A stretch of 33,122 nucleotides of DNA from a virus. The translations under genes and the position numbers were made by a program. The notes beneath the pieces were generated by a model. It was not told where the DNA came from. It saw nothing but the letters and a program-made list of their open reading frames with translations, and made no database searches. Below, piece after piece: positions 1-6,660 of the stretch; the first letter of the stretch is position 1, and each line of letters opens with the position of its first letter. The DNA is taken from the IMG/VR virus record IMGVR_UViG_3300035670_000818, positions 1 through 33,122 of that record; one strand, written 5' to 3'.

Positions 1-61
1 CCTTCCCGTCCACACGCGGAGGTATCACAAGTGGTTTTGATGACACGAATTGGATTTCCTG

Positions 62-148
62 ATGGGTAGCCCGTTCGCCTGGCTTGTGTTCGTGGTCACG
101 CCGGTCGTTGCCGTGCTGGCGCTTGTGCTTGTCGGTGGCTGCGTCTGA
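62..148 (+). CDS. possible 28-aa hydrophobic peptide
   Basis: A short ATG frame encodes a peptide that is almost entirely hydrophobic after the first few residues and could be one membrane-spanning helix ending in a Cys near the C-terminus. Its TGA overlaps the ATG of the terminase gene (TGATG), the junction type used elsewhere in this genome. No convincing ribosome binding site precedes the ATG. A separate 12-codon frame with a good GGAGG (GTG at 31, stop 67-69) overlaps it; that frame is also the continuation of the terminal HNH gene if the window ends are joined. The function is unknown and it may not be expressed. Confidence 0.3.
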   Translation: MGSPFAWLVFVVTPVVAVLALVLVGGCV

Positions 149-657
149 TGGGGGCGCGTGGGCCGAAGCCCAAGCCCGCTGAGGTGCGCAAGAAGGAGGG
201 CACTTACAAGCCGTCTGAGCATGGTGAGGTTGTTGTCATCGGCGGTCGCCCGGAGTCCATGCCCGCGCCGCAAAACCTGACACCGCATGAGGTCGCCATT
301 TGGGATGAGGTCGTACCGCCATTGCTCAGCGTGGGGTTGCTTGACCAGGTGGACACCTTCGCGCTTGAGGCGCTTGTGACCAACGTGGCCCGCTGGCGCG
401 AGGCCGAGGAGGCAGTCAAGCGCGACGGCATGTTGGTCATGGGCAGGTTTGACCAACCACAGGCGCACCCCGCCATTGCCATCGCGCAGAAGGCGCAAGC
501 GGAGTACCGCTCATGGTGCGCCAGGTTCGGGCTTAGCCCGAGCGACCGCATCGGGCTTGGCATGGCTGCCATCCGGTCGCGCTCGCTGAGTCAGGACTTG
601 GCCGAGCGCATCGGCCCGAGTCCGCGAGTCAAGGCGAAGGTGAACCTGAGTGAGTGA
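148..657 (+). CDS. terS: terminase small subunit, P27 family
   Basis: This 169-aa protein is recognised as a P27-type small terminase subunit, which binds the packaging site and recruits the large subunit to concatemeric DNA. The basic, proline-rich start (GARGPKPKP) is the usual N-terminus of the family. It is followed by the PxxLTPHEVAIWDEVVP-like helix and a helical oligomerisation region. The length is normal for the family. The ATG at 148 overlaps the upstream TGA. The gene sits at the left end of the rightward structural operon, and the large subunit follows after two small genes instead of directly. Confidence 0.88.
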   Translation: MGARGPKPKPAEVRKKEGTYKPSEHGEVVVIGGRPESMPAPQNLTPHEVAIWDEVVPPLLSVGLLDQVDTFALEALVTNVARWREAEEAVKRDGMLVMGRFDQPQAHPAIAIAQKAQAEYRSWCARFGLSPSDRIGLGMAAIRSRSLSQDLAERIGPSPRVKAKVNLSE

Positions 658-787
658 GGACGCACAGCAGCAGGACCGCATTGCGGCATGTCCGCGTTGC
701 GGCTGGTCCCCGGTCCCGCATGAGGTGTGCGGCGGCTGCGGGTGGAACGTCAATGAGGAAAGCACGGAGGCAAAGCATGGGCGCTGA
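650..787 (+). CDS. small zinc-ribbon protein (45 aa)
   Basis: This GTG-started frame overlaps the end of the small terminase gene and the start of ssb. It encodes 45 residues with two closely spaced cysteine knuckles (CPRCG and CGGCG, 10 residues between the pairs), the pattern of a treble-clef or rubredoxin-like zinc ribbon. A GAAGG lies about 10 bases before the GTG. It fills the only space between terS and ssb. A long alternative frame starting at 654 is simply an upstream extension of ssb without family sequence. The function is unknown; a DNA-binding or protein-docking role in packaging or single-strand handling is only a guess. It is too short for most gene callers. Confidence 0.5.
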   Translation: MSEDAQQQDRIAACPRCGWSPVPHEVCGGCGWNVNEESTEAKHGR

Positions 788-1196
788 TGTAAACGCGGTG
801 ACGCTGGTGGGCAGGCTGACGCGTGACCCGGAGGTGAGGGGCACCGGCAACGTGCTTGCCATGCGGCTCGCCTTCTCGGCCACGCGCAAGGACGGCGACG
901 AGTGGGTTGACGTGCCGCAGTACGTTGACGTTGTGACCTTCGGGCGCGGCGTGGAGGGACTGAGCAAGTTGCTCGGCAAGGGCGACCAGGTGGCCGTTGC
1001 CGGTCGCCTGTCCTGGCGCGAGTGGGAGGCCAACGACGGCAGCAAGCGGCAGTCACATGAGGTCGTGGCCGACCGCGTGCAGTTGCTCGCCAAGCCGCGT
1101 GACAAGCAGGACAGCACGCCATCGCCCGCGCCGCGTGACCCGGTGGCCGACGCGCCAGCGCCGCCGCTGCCCACCAACGATGACATTCCCTTCTAG
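777..1196 (+). CDS. ssb: single-stranded DNA-binding protein
   Basis: This 139-aa protein has the bacterial SSB OB-fold: N-terminal NAVTLVGRLTRDPEVR, then FSATRK and KGDQVAVAGRL strands, about residues 4-105, followed by a Pro/Ala-rich linker. It ends in the acidic-hydrophobic tip DDIPF that recruits replication and repair proteins. It coats single-stranded DNA during phage replication or recombination. The ATG at 777 is chosen because CGGAGG lies 7 bases upstream and the SSB homology begins there; the frame is open further 5' but without SSB sequence. Its place between the two terminase genes, inside the late operon, is unusual because ssb normally lies in the early replication region. Confidence 0.9.
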   Translation: MGADVNAVTLVGRLTRDPEVRGTGNVLAMRLAFSATRKDGDEWVDVPQYVDVVTFGRGVEGLSKLLGKGDQVAVAGRLSWREWEANDGSKRQSHEVVADRVQLLAKPRDKQDSTPSPAPRDPVADAPAPPLPTNDDIPF

Positions 1197-2699
1197 TTGG
1201 CGACGACCGCGCCCGACAAGCCCGCCGCGTTCCCAACACAGGGCGACCACTTTGCGGACTTTTGCCGTACCTACCTGCGGCACACCAAGGGCCGGTGGGC
1301 CGGGCAGCCTGTCGAACTTGAGCCGTTTCAACTCAACCTCATGCGCGAGGTGTTGCGGCTTGACCCCGACACCGGGCGGCGCGTTTACAGGACGTGCCTG
1401 GTTGGGCTGCCGAGGAAATCGGGCAAGTCAACACTTGCCTCAGCCCTCGGGCTGTATTTCCTGGTTGCCGATGGCGAGCCGGGCGCGGAGGTCATCATTG
1501 CCGCAGGCTCGCGTGAGCAGGCAAGCATTGTGTTTGACCAAGCGCGTGGCTTCGTGGAAACGTCGCCCCTGCTCGGGGACTTTTGCGACGCGCAGCGGTT
1601 CGTGATTCTCGGCCAGGACGGCGGGGTGATGAAGCGCATTGCCGCTGATGGTCGTTTGCAGCACGGGTTGAATCCGTCCGCCATCATCGCTGACGAGTTG
1701 CACGCATGGACGACGCCACGGCAGGAGGAGTTGTACGCGGCCCTGACCACGGGTTCCCATGCCCGTGAGGAGCCGCTTACGTTCATCATCACAACGGCGG
1801 GCTACGACAAGGCCACGGTCCTTGGGCGGCTGTATGACGAGGCCGTCAGGATGAACGAAGTTGAGCGGTCGCTTGGCTTGACCATCGCCCGCGATGAGCG
1901 TGCCGGGTTCCTCATGTGGTGGTACGGGCTGCGCGAGGATGAGCCAGCCGATGACGTGGAGTTGTGGGCGGCGGCGAACCCCGCGTCGTGGATTACGACC
2001 GAGGTGCTTGCGCAGCAGGCGGCGTCACCGACGCTGGACGAACTCGCGTTTAGACGCCTTCACCTCAACCAATGGACGAAGGCCCGAGACTCCTGGTTCC
2101 CGGCAGGCCAATGGGAGTCCTTGAAGTCCGGTGCCAAGATTCCTGACGGCGCTGACGTGTTCGTCGCCGTGGACGTTGGGCTTGTGCATGACACCACCGC
2201 CGTCGCCGTGGCGCACCGCGACGAGGATGGGCGCGTCATCGTGCGTGCCCGGGTGTGGGCTGCGCGTGATGATGCGGTCGCTCACCAGGTGTTGCCTGGC
2301 GGACGCGTTGACCTGTCGGTCGTGGAGGAACACATACGCGCCATCGCACAGCGGTTCCGCGTCGTGGAGTTGGTGTACGACCCGCGCTTTTTCGACAGGT
2401 CCGCCGACATGCTGGCGGGCGAGGGCATGACGGTCGCTCCGATTGAGCAGGGGTCACGCCGGATGCTTGAGGCGTACTCGCGTTTTCATACAGCCGTGAG
2501 TGAGGCTAGGGTGACGCATGACGGTGACAAGGTGTTGGCTCAGCATGTCGAAGCCGTCCAAGGTGTGATGACTGACAAGGGCTGGAAAATCAGCAGGGCC
2601 AGGAGCCAGCGCATTGACGCGGCGGTTGCGTGCGTCATGGCGCACTACCGGGCTGAGCGCAGCGACCCTGCTGAGTACGTCCTGTCGTGGGACGACTGA
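1197..2699 (+). CDS. terL: terminase large subunit
   Basis: This 500-aa packaging motor has an N-terminal ATPase with Walker A GLPRKSGKST at about residues 70-79 and Walker B IIADE at about 163-167. A C-terminal RNase H-like nuclease follows, with its first acidic residue in VAVDVG near residue 326 and further Asp residues in VYDPRF and near DAAVAC. It cuts and pumps phage DNA into the prohead through the portal. The start is TTG at 1197, immediately after the ssb stop and in the same frame. There is no clear Shine-Dalgarno, so expression may depend on re-initiation after ssb. No ATG or GTG would keep the conserved N-terminus. Confidence 0.93.
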   Translation: MATTAPDKPAAFPTQGDHFADFCRTYLRHTKGRWAGQPVELEPFQLNLMREVLRLDPDTGRRVYRTCLVGLPRKSGKSTLASALGLYFLVADGEPGAEVIIAAGSREQASIVFDQARGFVETSPLLGDFCDAQRFVILGQDGGVMKRIAADGRLQHGLNPSAIIADELHAWTTPRQEELYAALTTGSHAREEPLTFIITTAGYDKATVLGRLYDEAVRMNEVERSLGLTIARDERAGFLMWWYGLREDEPADDVELWAAANPASWITTEVLAQQAASPTLDELAFRRLHLNQWTKARDSWFPAGQWESLKSGAKIPDGADVFVAVDVGLVHDTTAVAVAHRDEDGRVIVRARVWAARDDAVAHQVLPGGRVDLSVVEEHIRAIAQRFRVVELVYDPRFFDRSADMLAGEGMTVAPIEQGSRRMLEAYSRFHTAVSEARVTHDGDKVLAQHVEAVQGVMTDKGWKISRARSQRIDAAVACVMAHYRAERSDPAEYVLSWDD

Positions 2700-3469
2700 T
2701 GCCAGCCGCGCTGGTCATCGGCTACGGCAGGCAGGGCAAGCGTCACGCTCGCGTGCTTGGCGGCATGGGCTTCGACGTTGACACGGTTGACCCTGTGGCC
2801 GAGGGCGCGACGTTCACCGACATGGGCGAGGCGCACGACAAGGACTACGACGCCGTTGCCGTGGCCGTGCCTATCCGGTCGCTGTCGCGCATCGCCATTG
2901 ACGCCATGTTCGATTTTGGCTCACCCGTGATGGTGGTGGAGAAGCCGCTTGGCGAAACCGCCGAGCAGGTTGCGCAGTTGGACAAGGCCGCGAAGTCAAC
3001 CGGCACCCTGGTCATCGCGGGCTACACCGAGCGGTACAACCCTGCGGTCATGCAGTTTGAGGCGATGCTTGCCGATGGCGACCGGCCCGGCGTCGTCCAT
3101 GTCGCGGCCCGGCGCTACTCCCCGGACGGTGGTGCGCCCGACGTTGACCCCATCATTGACCTTGGCGTGCATGACATTGACCTTGCCATCAGGCTCGCGC
3201 CTGGCGCGGTCACGCACGTTGACGCCGGGCAGGCACCGCACCGCTCGCGCACCTTCGTCACACTCCATGAGGACGGCAGCGCCACGGTCATTGACCTTGC
3301 CAACCGCATGGTGGACAACGAGGCCATTGACGGTGCTGAGCCGTTGGTGTCCCTGTGGGACTTCGCGCTTGGACACCCCCACGGGTATGTGTCCCTTGAG
3401 CATGAGGTTGACGTGATGCGCTGCGCGGAATACCTGATAGGTCACGCGGAGGACGTACCCGCCGCGTAA
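2699..3469 (+). CDS. Gfo/Idh/MocA-type NAD(P)-dependent oxidoreductase
   Basis: This 256-aa protein has an N-terminal Rossmann fold with GYGRQG at residues 8-13 and the family EKP motif at 81-83 (VVEKPLG). The C-terminal substrate domain includes DLGVHDID with the typical catalytic His at about 158. The family oxidises or epimerises sugars, nucleotide sugars or inositols; examples include UDP-GlcNAc 3-dehydrogenases. At 256 aa it is shorter than the usual 330-400, so the substrate domain is reduced. The ATG overlaps the terL stop (TGATG). Two glycosyltransferase-like genes follow, so a role in making or altering a sugar donor is inferred; the substrate cannot be told from sequence. Confidence 0.82.
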   Translation: MPAALVIGYGRQGKRHARVLGGMGFDVDTVDPVAEGATFTDMGEAHDKDYDAVAVAVPIRSLSRIAIDAMFDFGSPVMVVEKPLGETAEQVAQLDKAAKSTGTLVIAGYTERYNPAVMQFEAMLADGDRPGVVHVAARRYSPDGGAPDVDPIIDLGVHDIDLAIRLAPGAVTHVDAGQAPHRSRTFVTLHEDGSATVIDLANRMVDNEAIDGAEPLVSLWDFALGHPHGYVSLEHEVDVMRCAEYLIGHAEDVPAA

Positions 3470-3537
3470 AAAGTGCGCTATTAGCGGGGAAGTCGGAAGC
3501 GTTTATACGTCGGTTCCCACACAGCGGCGGTGAGTCA

Positions 3538-3555
3538 TGTATAACTCACTCCACA
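3538..3555 (+). promoter_or_regulatory. promoter-leader module P1
   Basis: This is a copy of the TGTATA-type module seen at four other places in the window. The -10-like TATAAC at 3540-3545 is followed by CACTCCA. About 35 bases further on come the shared leader words GGCACGGAGGCC and then the ATG at 3584. No good -35 box is visible, making it the weakest copy. It would let the 97-aa gene be expressed separately from the late operon around it. Confidence 0.5.
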
Positions 3556-3583
3556 AGGAACGACGGCACGGAGGCCGACCGAA

Positions 3584-3877
3584 ATGACCAGCATCACCGA
3601 AATCCGCTTCACCCGCATCAAGCCCGGCCTGTACGTCAGCAAGTGCGGACGTTACGAAATCGCCCGCACCATCTGGCACGACAACCCGGCACACACCGCA
3701 TGGGTTCCCTACCGCGTTGACGGTAGCGGCGGAGGCATCTATGACGGTCGCTTGACTGACCGCTACGGATGCCGACTGCTGGCCGACGCCAAGGCGGTAT
3801 GCCAGCGCGAGGAGCAGGTTGCCGACTTGGTTGACCGTTTCATGCAGCAGCCGACCACCATCAACGTCATCAAGTAG
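3584..3877 (+). CDS. hypothetical protein, 97 aa
   Basis: I do not recognise this protein. It is mixed alpha/beta by appearance: an N-terminal ITEIRFTRIKPGLYVSK strand region, a central glycine-rich turn (DGSGGGIYDG), and a helical C-terminus rich in Ala, Glu and Gln. There is no signal peptide or membrane segment. It has its own promoter module and a CACGGAGG ribosome site, and a hairpin follows it, so it looks like a separate expression unit dropped into the late operon (a moron arrangement). Its style (short, single domain, standard leader) resembles the small genes at 30-32 kb. It may be expressed early or from the prophage; that is inference from the promoter. Confidence 0.7.
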   Translation: MTSITEIRFTRIKPGLYVSKCGRYEIARTIWHDNPAHTAWVPYRVDGSGGGIYDGRLTDRYGCRLLADAKAVCQREEQVADLVDRFMQQPTTINVIK

Positions 3878-3902
3878 CAGCAGCCGACATAAGCAGGACG
3901 CG

Positions 3903-3923
3903 GGGGGCGCTATCAGCGCCCTC
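3903..3923 (+). terminator. hairpin after the 97-aa gene
   Basis: GGGCGCT at 3905-3911 pairs perfectly with AGCGCCC at 3915-3921 around a 3-base ATC loop, and two more outer pairs (one G-U) are possible. The tract that follows is only weakly T-rich (CCGTCGTTG). It separates the 97-aa gene from the next promoter. Confidence 0.55.
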
Positions 3924-3938
3924 CGTCGTTGTGGGCGC

Positions 3939-3951
3939 TACAGTTGCCAGC
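3939..3951 (+). promoter_or_regulatory. leaderless-type promoter for the first glycosyltransferase-like gene
   Basis: A -10-like TACAGT at 3939-3944 is followed by TGCCAGC and then directly by GTG at 3952. Transcription would start within a base of the start codon. The same arrangement (GGGC, TAC-N2-T, GCCAGC, start codon, all after a hairpin) precedes the HNH gene at 32670. No clear -35 box is visible. Confidence 0.45.
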
Positions 3952-4620
3952 GTGCGCCCTTTGCTCATCGTCCTCAACCCGCGTGACATACGCGAGTGCG
4001 TGGAGTCCATCGCCAGGCTTCCGGTGGACAAGGCGTGGCTGCGGTCGTACACGGAGGATGACCTGACCCGGGTGATACCGGAAGTCATAAGCGACGCTCA
4101 TGCGTCGTATGACTACTTCCTGATTGTGCCGGATGATTGCGTTGTCAGCGCGGGCGCATTTGAGGCGGTGCTTGCACAGGCCGAGGCGCACCCTGTCGTC
4201 ACCGGGTTCACGCGGCTAGACGCGACGCACCCGCTGGTCAACATCACCACGCGCCCGCTCATCGGTGACCAGCCTGTGCCTGGCGCGTATGACTTCTACT
4301 CATACGCCGACGTTGCGGCGCACGACGGGCCGACGCTGCCCACGGGCTTTGTCGGCTTCGCGCTGACCGGCATGAGCCGCGAGTTGTGGCAGCGGTTTCC
4401 GTTCCGCGCCCGGGGTCACGGGTCAACGGCGTGCTGCTCAGATTTTGACTTGTCAGTCAGGTTGCGTGACGCCGGTATCCCGATGGTCGCGGCAACGGGC
4501 GGATACGTCGAACACGTCAAAATTGTGTGGGGTGAACGGGACTGCGCCAAAGACCCGCGCAAGCGGTTGCTCATTGGTGAGCGACCGGCTGAGGTCATCT
4601 ACGAGGAGGCACGGAGTTGA
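3952..4620 (+). CDS. glycosyltransferase-like protein (GT-A type)
   Basis: The GTG at 3952 is preferred to GTG 3931 because a -10 box lies between them. The 222-aa product has a GT-A-like layout: a short N-terminal strand (PLLIVLNPR), YDYFLIVPDD at about residues 54-62, where the Asp pair could be the metal-binding DxD-like motif, and SDFDLSVRLRDAG at about 163-175, resembling the ED-D base region of family-2 enzymes. There is no membrane segment. Such enzymes move a sugar from a nucleotide donor to protein, lipid or DNA. It is translationally coupled to the next gene (TTGA overlap). The acceptor is unknown; virion protein is one possibility given the flanking head genes. Confidence 0.6.
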   Translation: MRPLLIVLNPRDIRECVESIARLPVDKAWLRSYTEDDLTRVIPEVISDAHASYDYFLIVPDDCVVSAGAFEAVLAQAEAHPVVTGFTRLDATHPLVNITTRPLIGDQPVPGAYDFYSYADVAAHDGPTLPTGFVGFALTGMSRELWQRFPFRARGHGSTACCSDFDLSVRLRDAGIPMVAATGGYVEHVKIVWGERDCAKDPRKRLLIGERPAEVIYEEARS

Positions 4621-5384
4621 GAGTCATAGGACTGCTCAGTTGGTATGACGAGGCACCATCATGGCTGGCGTCAACGGTGGCGTCGGTCGCGCCGATGCTT
4701 GACCACCTGGTCGCCGTTGACGGGGCCTACGCGCTGTACCCGGACGGGCGTGCCCGGTCCGAGGCCATGCAGGCTGAGGTCATCATGCGGGCCTGCGATG
4801 GCGCGGGCATCGGACTGACGCTTCACCGACCGCAGGACCGCTGGCATGGCAACGAGACTGAGAAGCGCACCTATGCCTTCGCGCTCGCCAACGCCGAGGC
4901 CGAGGCCGGGCGCGATTGGGTATTTGTCATTGACGGTGACGACGTTGTGACCAACATCCCTGGCGACCTTCGGCCACGGCTCAAGGCCACCGAGCGCGAC
5001 GCTGCCGAGGTCACGCTATGGGAACGCGAAGCGTGGATTGAGGTCGCGCCCGAGGCAGCACAGGGCTTGCCGCTTCCGCCCGTCACTCGCATGAAGCAGC
5101 GCCGTCTATACCGGGCTGCCGACAGCATCAGCGTCACCGGGTCGCACTTTGTGTACCTCGCGCAGCGCGGCGAGGAATACTCATACCTGTGGGGGCCGAA
5201 CACGTTCCCGCTGGTTGAGGCAGCAGACTTGAGTGACCTTGAGGTCGAACACCGCACGCGTCACAGGGACCGTGCAAGGCGTGAGGCGGCGGCTGAGTAT
5301 TACCGTGTGCGTGATGCCCTCGGCATTGAGCAGACGGGGGGGCGCATGATGGAAACCGAGAACGGTGACAAGGTGGTCGTTTAG
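4617..5384 (+). CDS. glycosyltransferase-like protein with DGDD motif
   Basis: This 255-aa protein starts at TTG 4617, which overlaps the preceding TGA and has GGAGG about 10 bases upstream. The N-terminal strand RVIGLLSWYDEAPSWLASTV resembles the start of family-2 glycosyltransferases. VFVIDGDD at about residues 102-109 gives a DxD-type metal and nucleotide-sugar motif. The C-terminal half is charged and ends before the portal gene with a TAG/GTG overlap. Together with the upstream oxidoreductase and the first transferase it forms a compact sugar cassette in the head operon. Sequence does not show the donor or acceptor. A role in DNA-base glycosylation cannot be excluded, but no base-hypermodification enzyme is visible. 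Confidence 0.65.
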   Translation: MRVIGLLSWYDEAPSWLASTVASVAPMLDHLVAVDGAYALYPDGRARSEAMQAEVIMRACDGAGIGLTLHRPQDRWHGNETEKRTYAFALANAEAEAGRDWVFVIDGDDVVTNIPGDLRPRLKATERDAAEVTLWEREAWIEVAPEAAQGLPLPPVTRMKQRRLYRAADSISVTGSHFVYLAQRGEEYSYLWGPNTFPLVEAADLSDLEVEHRTRHRDRARREAAAEYYRVRDALGIEQTGGRMMETENGDKVVV

Positions 5385-6658
5385 TGGCGGACTTCCGCTG
5401 GCCGTGGCAGCGGGCCGAGGAGCCAAAGCCTGACAAGCCCGAGGAGCGGGCCGAGTGGGGCAGCAGCGCCATCCCGCTTCCCGGCATGGGTTACTTCTCC
5501 CTGACGGGCAGGCCGGTCAGTCCTGAGTCAGCGACCGGGCTGCCAGCGGTCACGGCTGCCATTCGGCTTGTCGCGGAGTCCATCGCGTCCATGCCGCTCA
5601 TCGTCTATGAGGGCCAGGGGCCGACCCGTGGCCGTGCATACGACACCGAGCAGTACCGCCTACTCCATGAAATGCCCAACGCCGACCAATCGCCTTTTGA
5701 CTTCATCAGCGATGTGGTCACGGCGCTTGAGGGTTTTGGCAACGCCTACATCCAGAAAATCAAGCGCAATGGGCGCGTGGTTGAACTCATCCCGATTGAC
5801 CCGGAAATGGTCTATGTGTACCGGGACCGCGACACGCATGAGCGCCGCTATGACGTGATTGTCGAAAGCAAGCGGGTCACCAAACTCACGCCGTCCGACA
5901 TTCTCCACATTCGGGGCATGACCCTGCGGGGTGGCCTGCTCGGCATGTCGCCCATCCAGGTTCACAAGAACGCGCTCGGCAACGCCGTCGCCATCTCGGA
6001 CTTCGTGAGCCGGTACTTCGCCAATGACGCAAGCCCCGGCCTGGCGCTCAAGATTCCCGGCCAGATTACGAGCCAGCAGGCCAAGAACATTCTTGAGATT
6101 TGGCAGTCATCGCACGGCGGCGTGATGAACGCGCACCGGCCTGCTGTGCTGGCGTCGGGGGCCGAACTTGACAAGGTGCCCATCACGCTTGAGGACGCAC
6201 TTGTCATTGAGGCGCAGCAGTACAACGTGCGCGAGGTGGCCCGCATTTTCAACGTGCCGCCCTCCCTGCTTGGAGCCGAGGGCACGACGAGTACCGCGTC
6301 AGCGCATGAGGAGGCTGACAGGTTTCTCAAGTTCAGCCTTGGTCCGCGACTGCGCAGAATTGAGTTGGCCTTCCGCGCTGACCCTGACCTGTTCGGTGGC
6401 ACGGAGTTGTTTCCCGAGTTCCTTGTTGACTCCCTGCTTCGCCCGGACACCTCCACCCGCTATCAGGCATACCTCATTGCCAGGCAAGCGGGCATCCTCA
6501 GCACAAACGAAATCCGCGAGTTGGAGAACCGCCCGCCCATTGAGGGCGGCGACAGCGTGCAGGTCACGCCGGTCGGTGGTGCCCCGAACTTGCAGCCCGG
6601 GGCCGAGCCGCCGCCAACCGAGCAGCCGCCCGTTGACCAGCCCGAGGAGGAGCAGTAG
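5384..6658 (+). CDS. portal protein, HK97 type
   Basis: This 424-aa protein has the HK97-type portal pattern. Examples are LPAVTAAIRLVAESIASMPL near residues 50-70, a central NAYIQKIKRNGRVVELIPIDP region, and VREVARIFNVPPSLLGAEG around 285-305. A Pro/Glu-rich C-terminal tail follows. The portal forms the dodecameric ring at one capsid vertex through which DNA is packaged and to which the tail attaches. GTG at 5384 overlaps the previous TAG. The maturation protease and major capsid protein follow, the normal HK97-like order; only the inserted sugar cassette separates the portal from the terminase. Confidence 0.93.
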   Translation: MADFRWPWQRAEEPKPDKPEERAEWGSSAIPLPGMGYFSLTGRPVSPESATGLPAVTAAIRLVAESIASMPLIVYEGQGPTRGRAYDTEQYRLLHEMPNADQSPFDFISDVVTALEGFGNAYIQKIKRNGRVVELIPIDPEMVYVYRDRDTHERRYDVIVESKRVTKLTPSDILHIRGMTLRGGLLGMSPIQVHKNALGNAVAISDFVSRYFANDASPGLALKIPGQITSQQAKNILEIWQSSHGGVMNAHRPAVLASGAELDKVPITLEDALVIEAQQYNVREVARIFNVPPSLLGAEGTTSTASAHEEADRFLKFSLGPRLRRIELAFRADPDLFGGTELFPEFLVDSLLRPDTSTRYQAYLIARQAGILSTNEIRELENRPPIEGGDSVQVTPVGGAPNLQPGAEPPPTEQPPVDQPEEEQ

Positions 6659-6660
6659 CA

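Noticed and set aside
654-776. N-terminal extension of SSB from 654
   Set aside because: The extension has no SSB sequence, the ATG at 777 has a good GGAGG, and the zinc-ribbon frame uses this DNA.
3470-3583. TTATACG near 3503 as a second promoter
   Set aside because: No -35 box lies at a workable distance and it lacks the conserved words of the module 35 bases further on.
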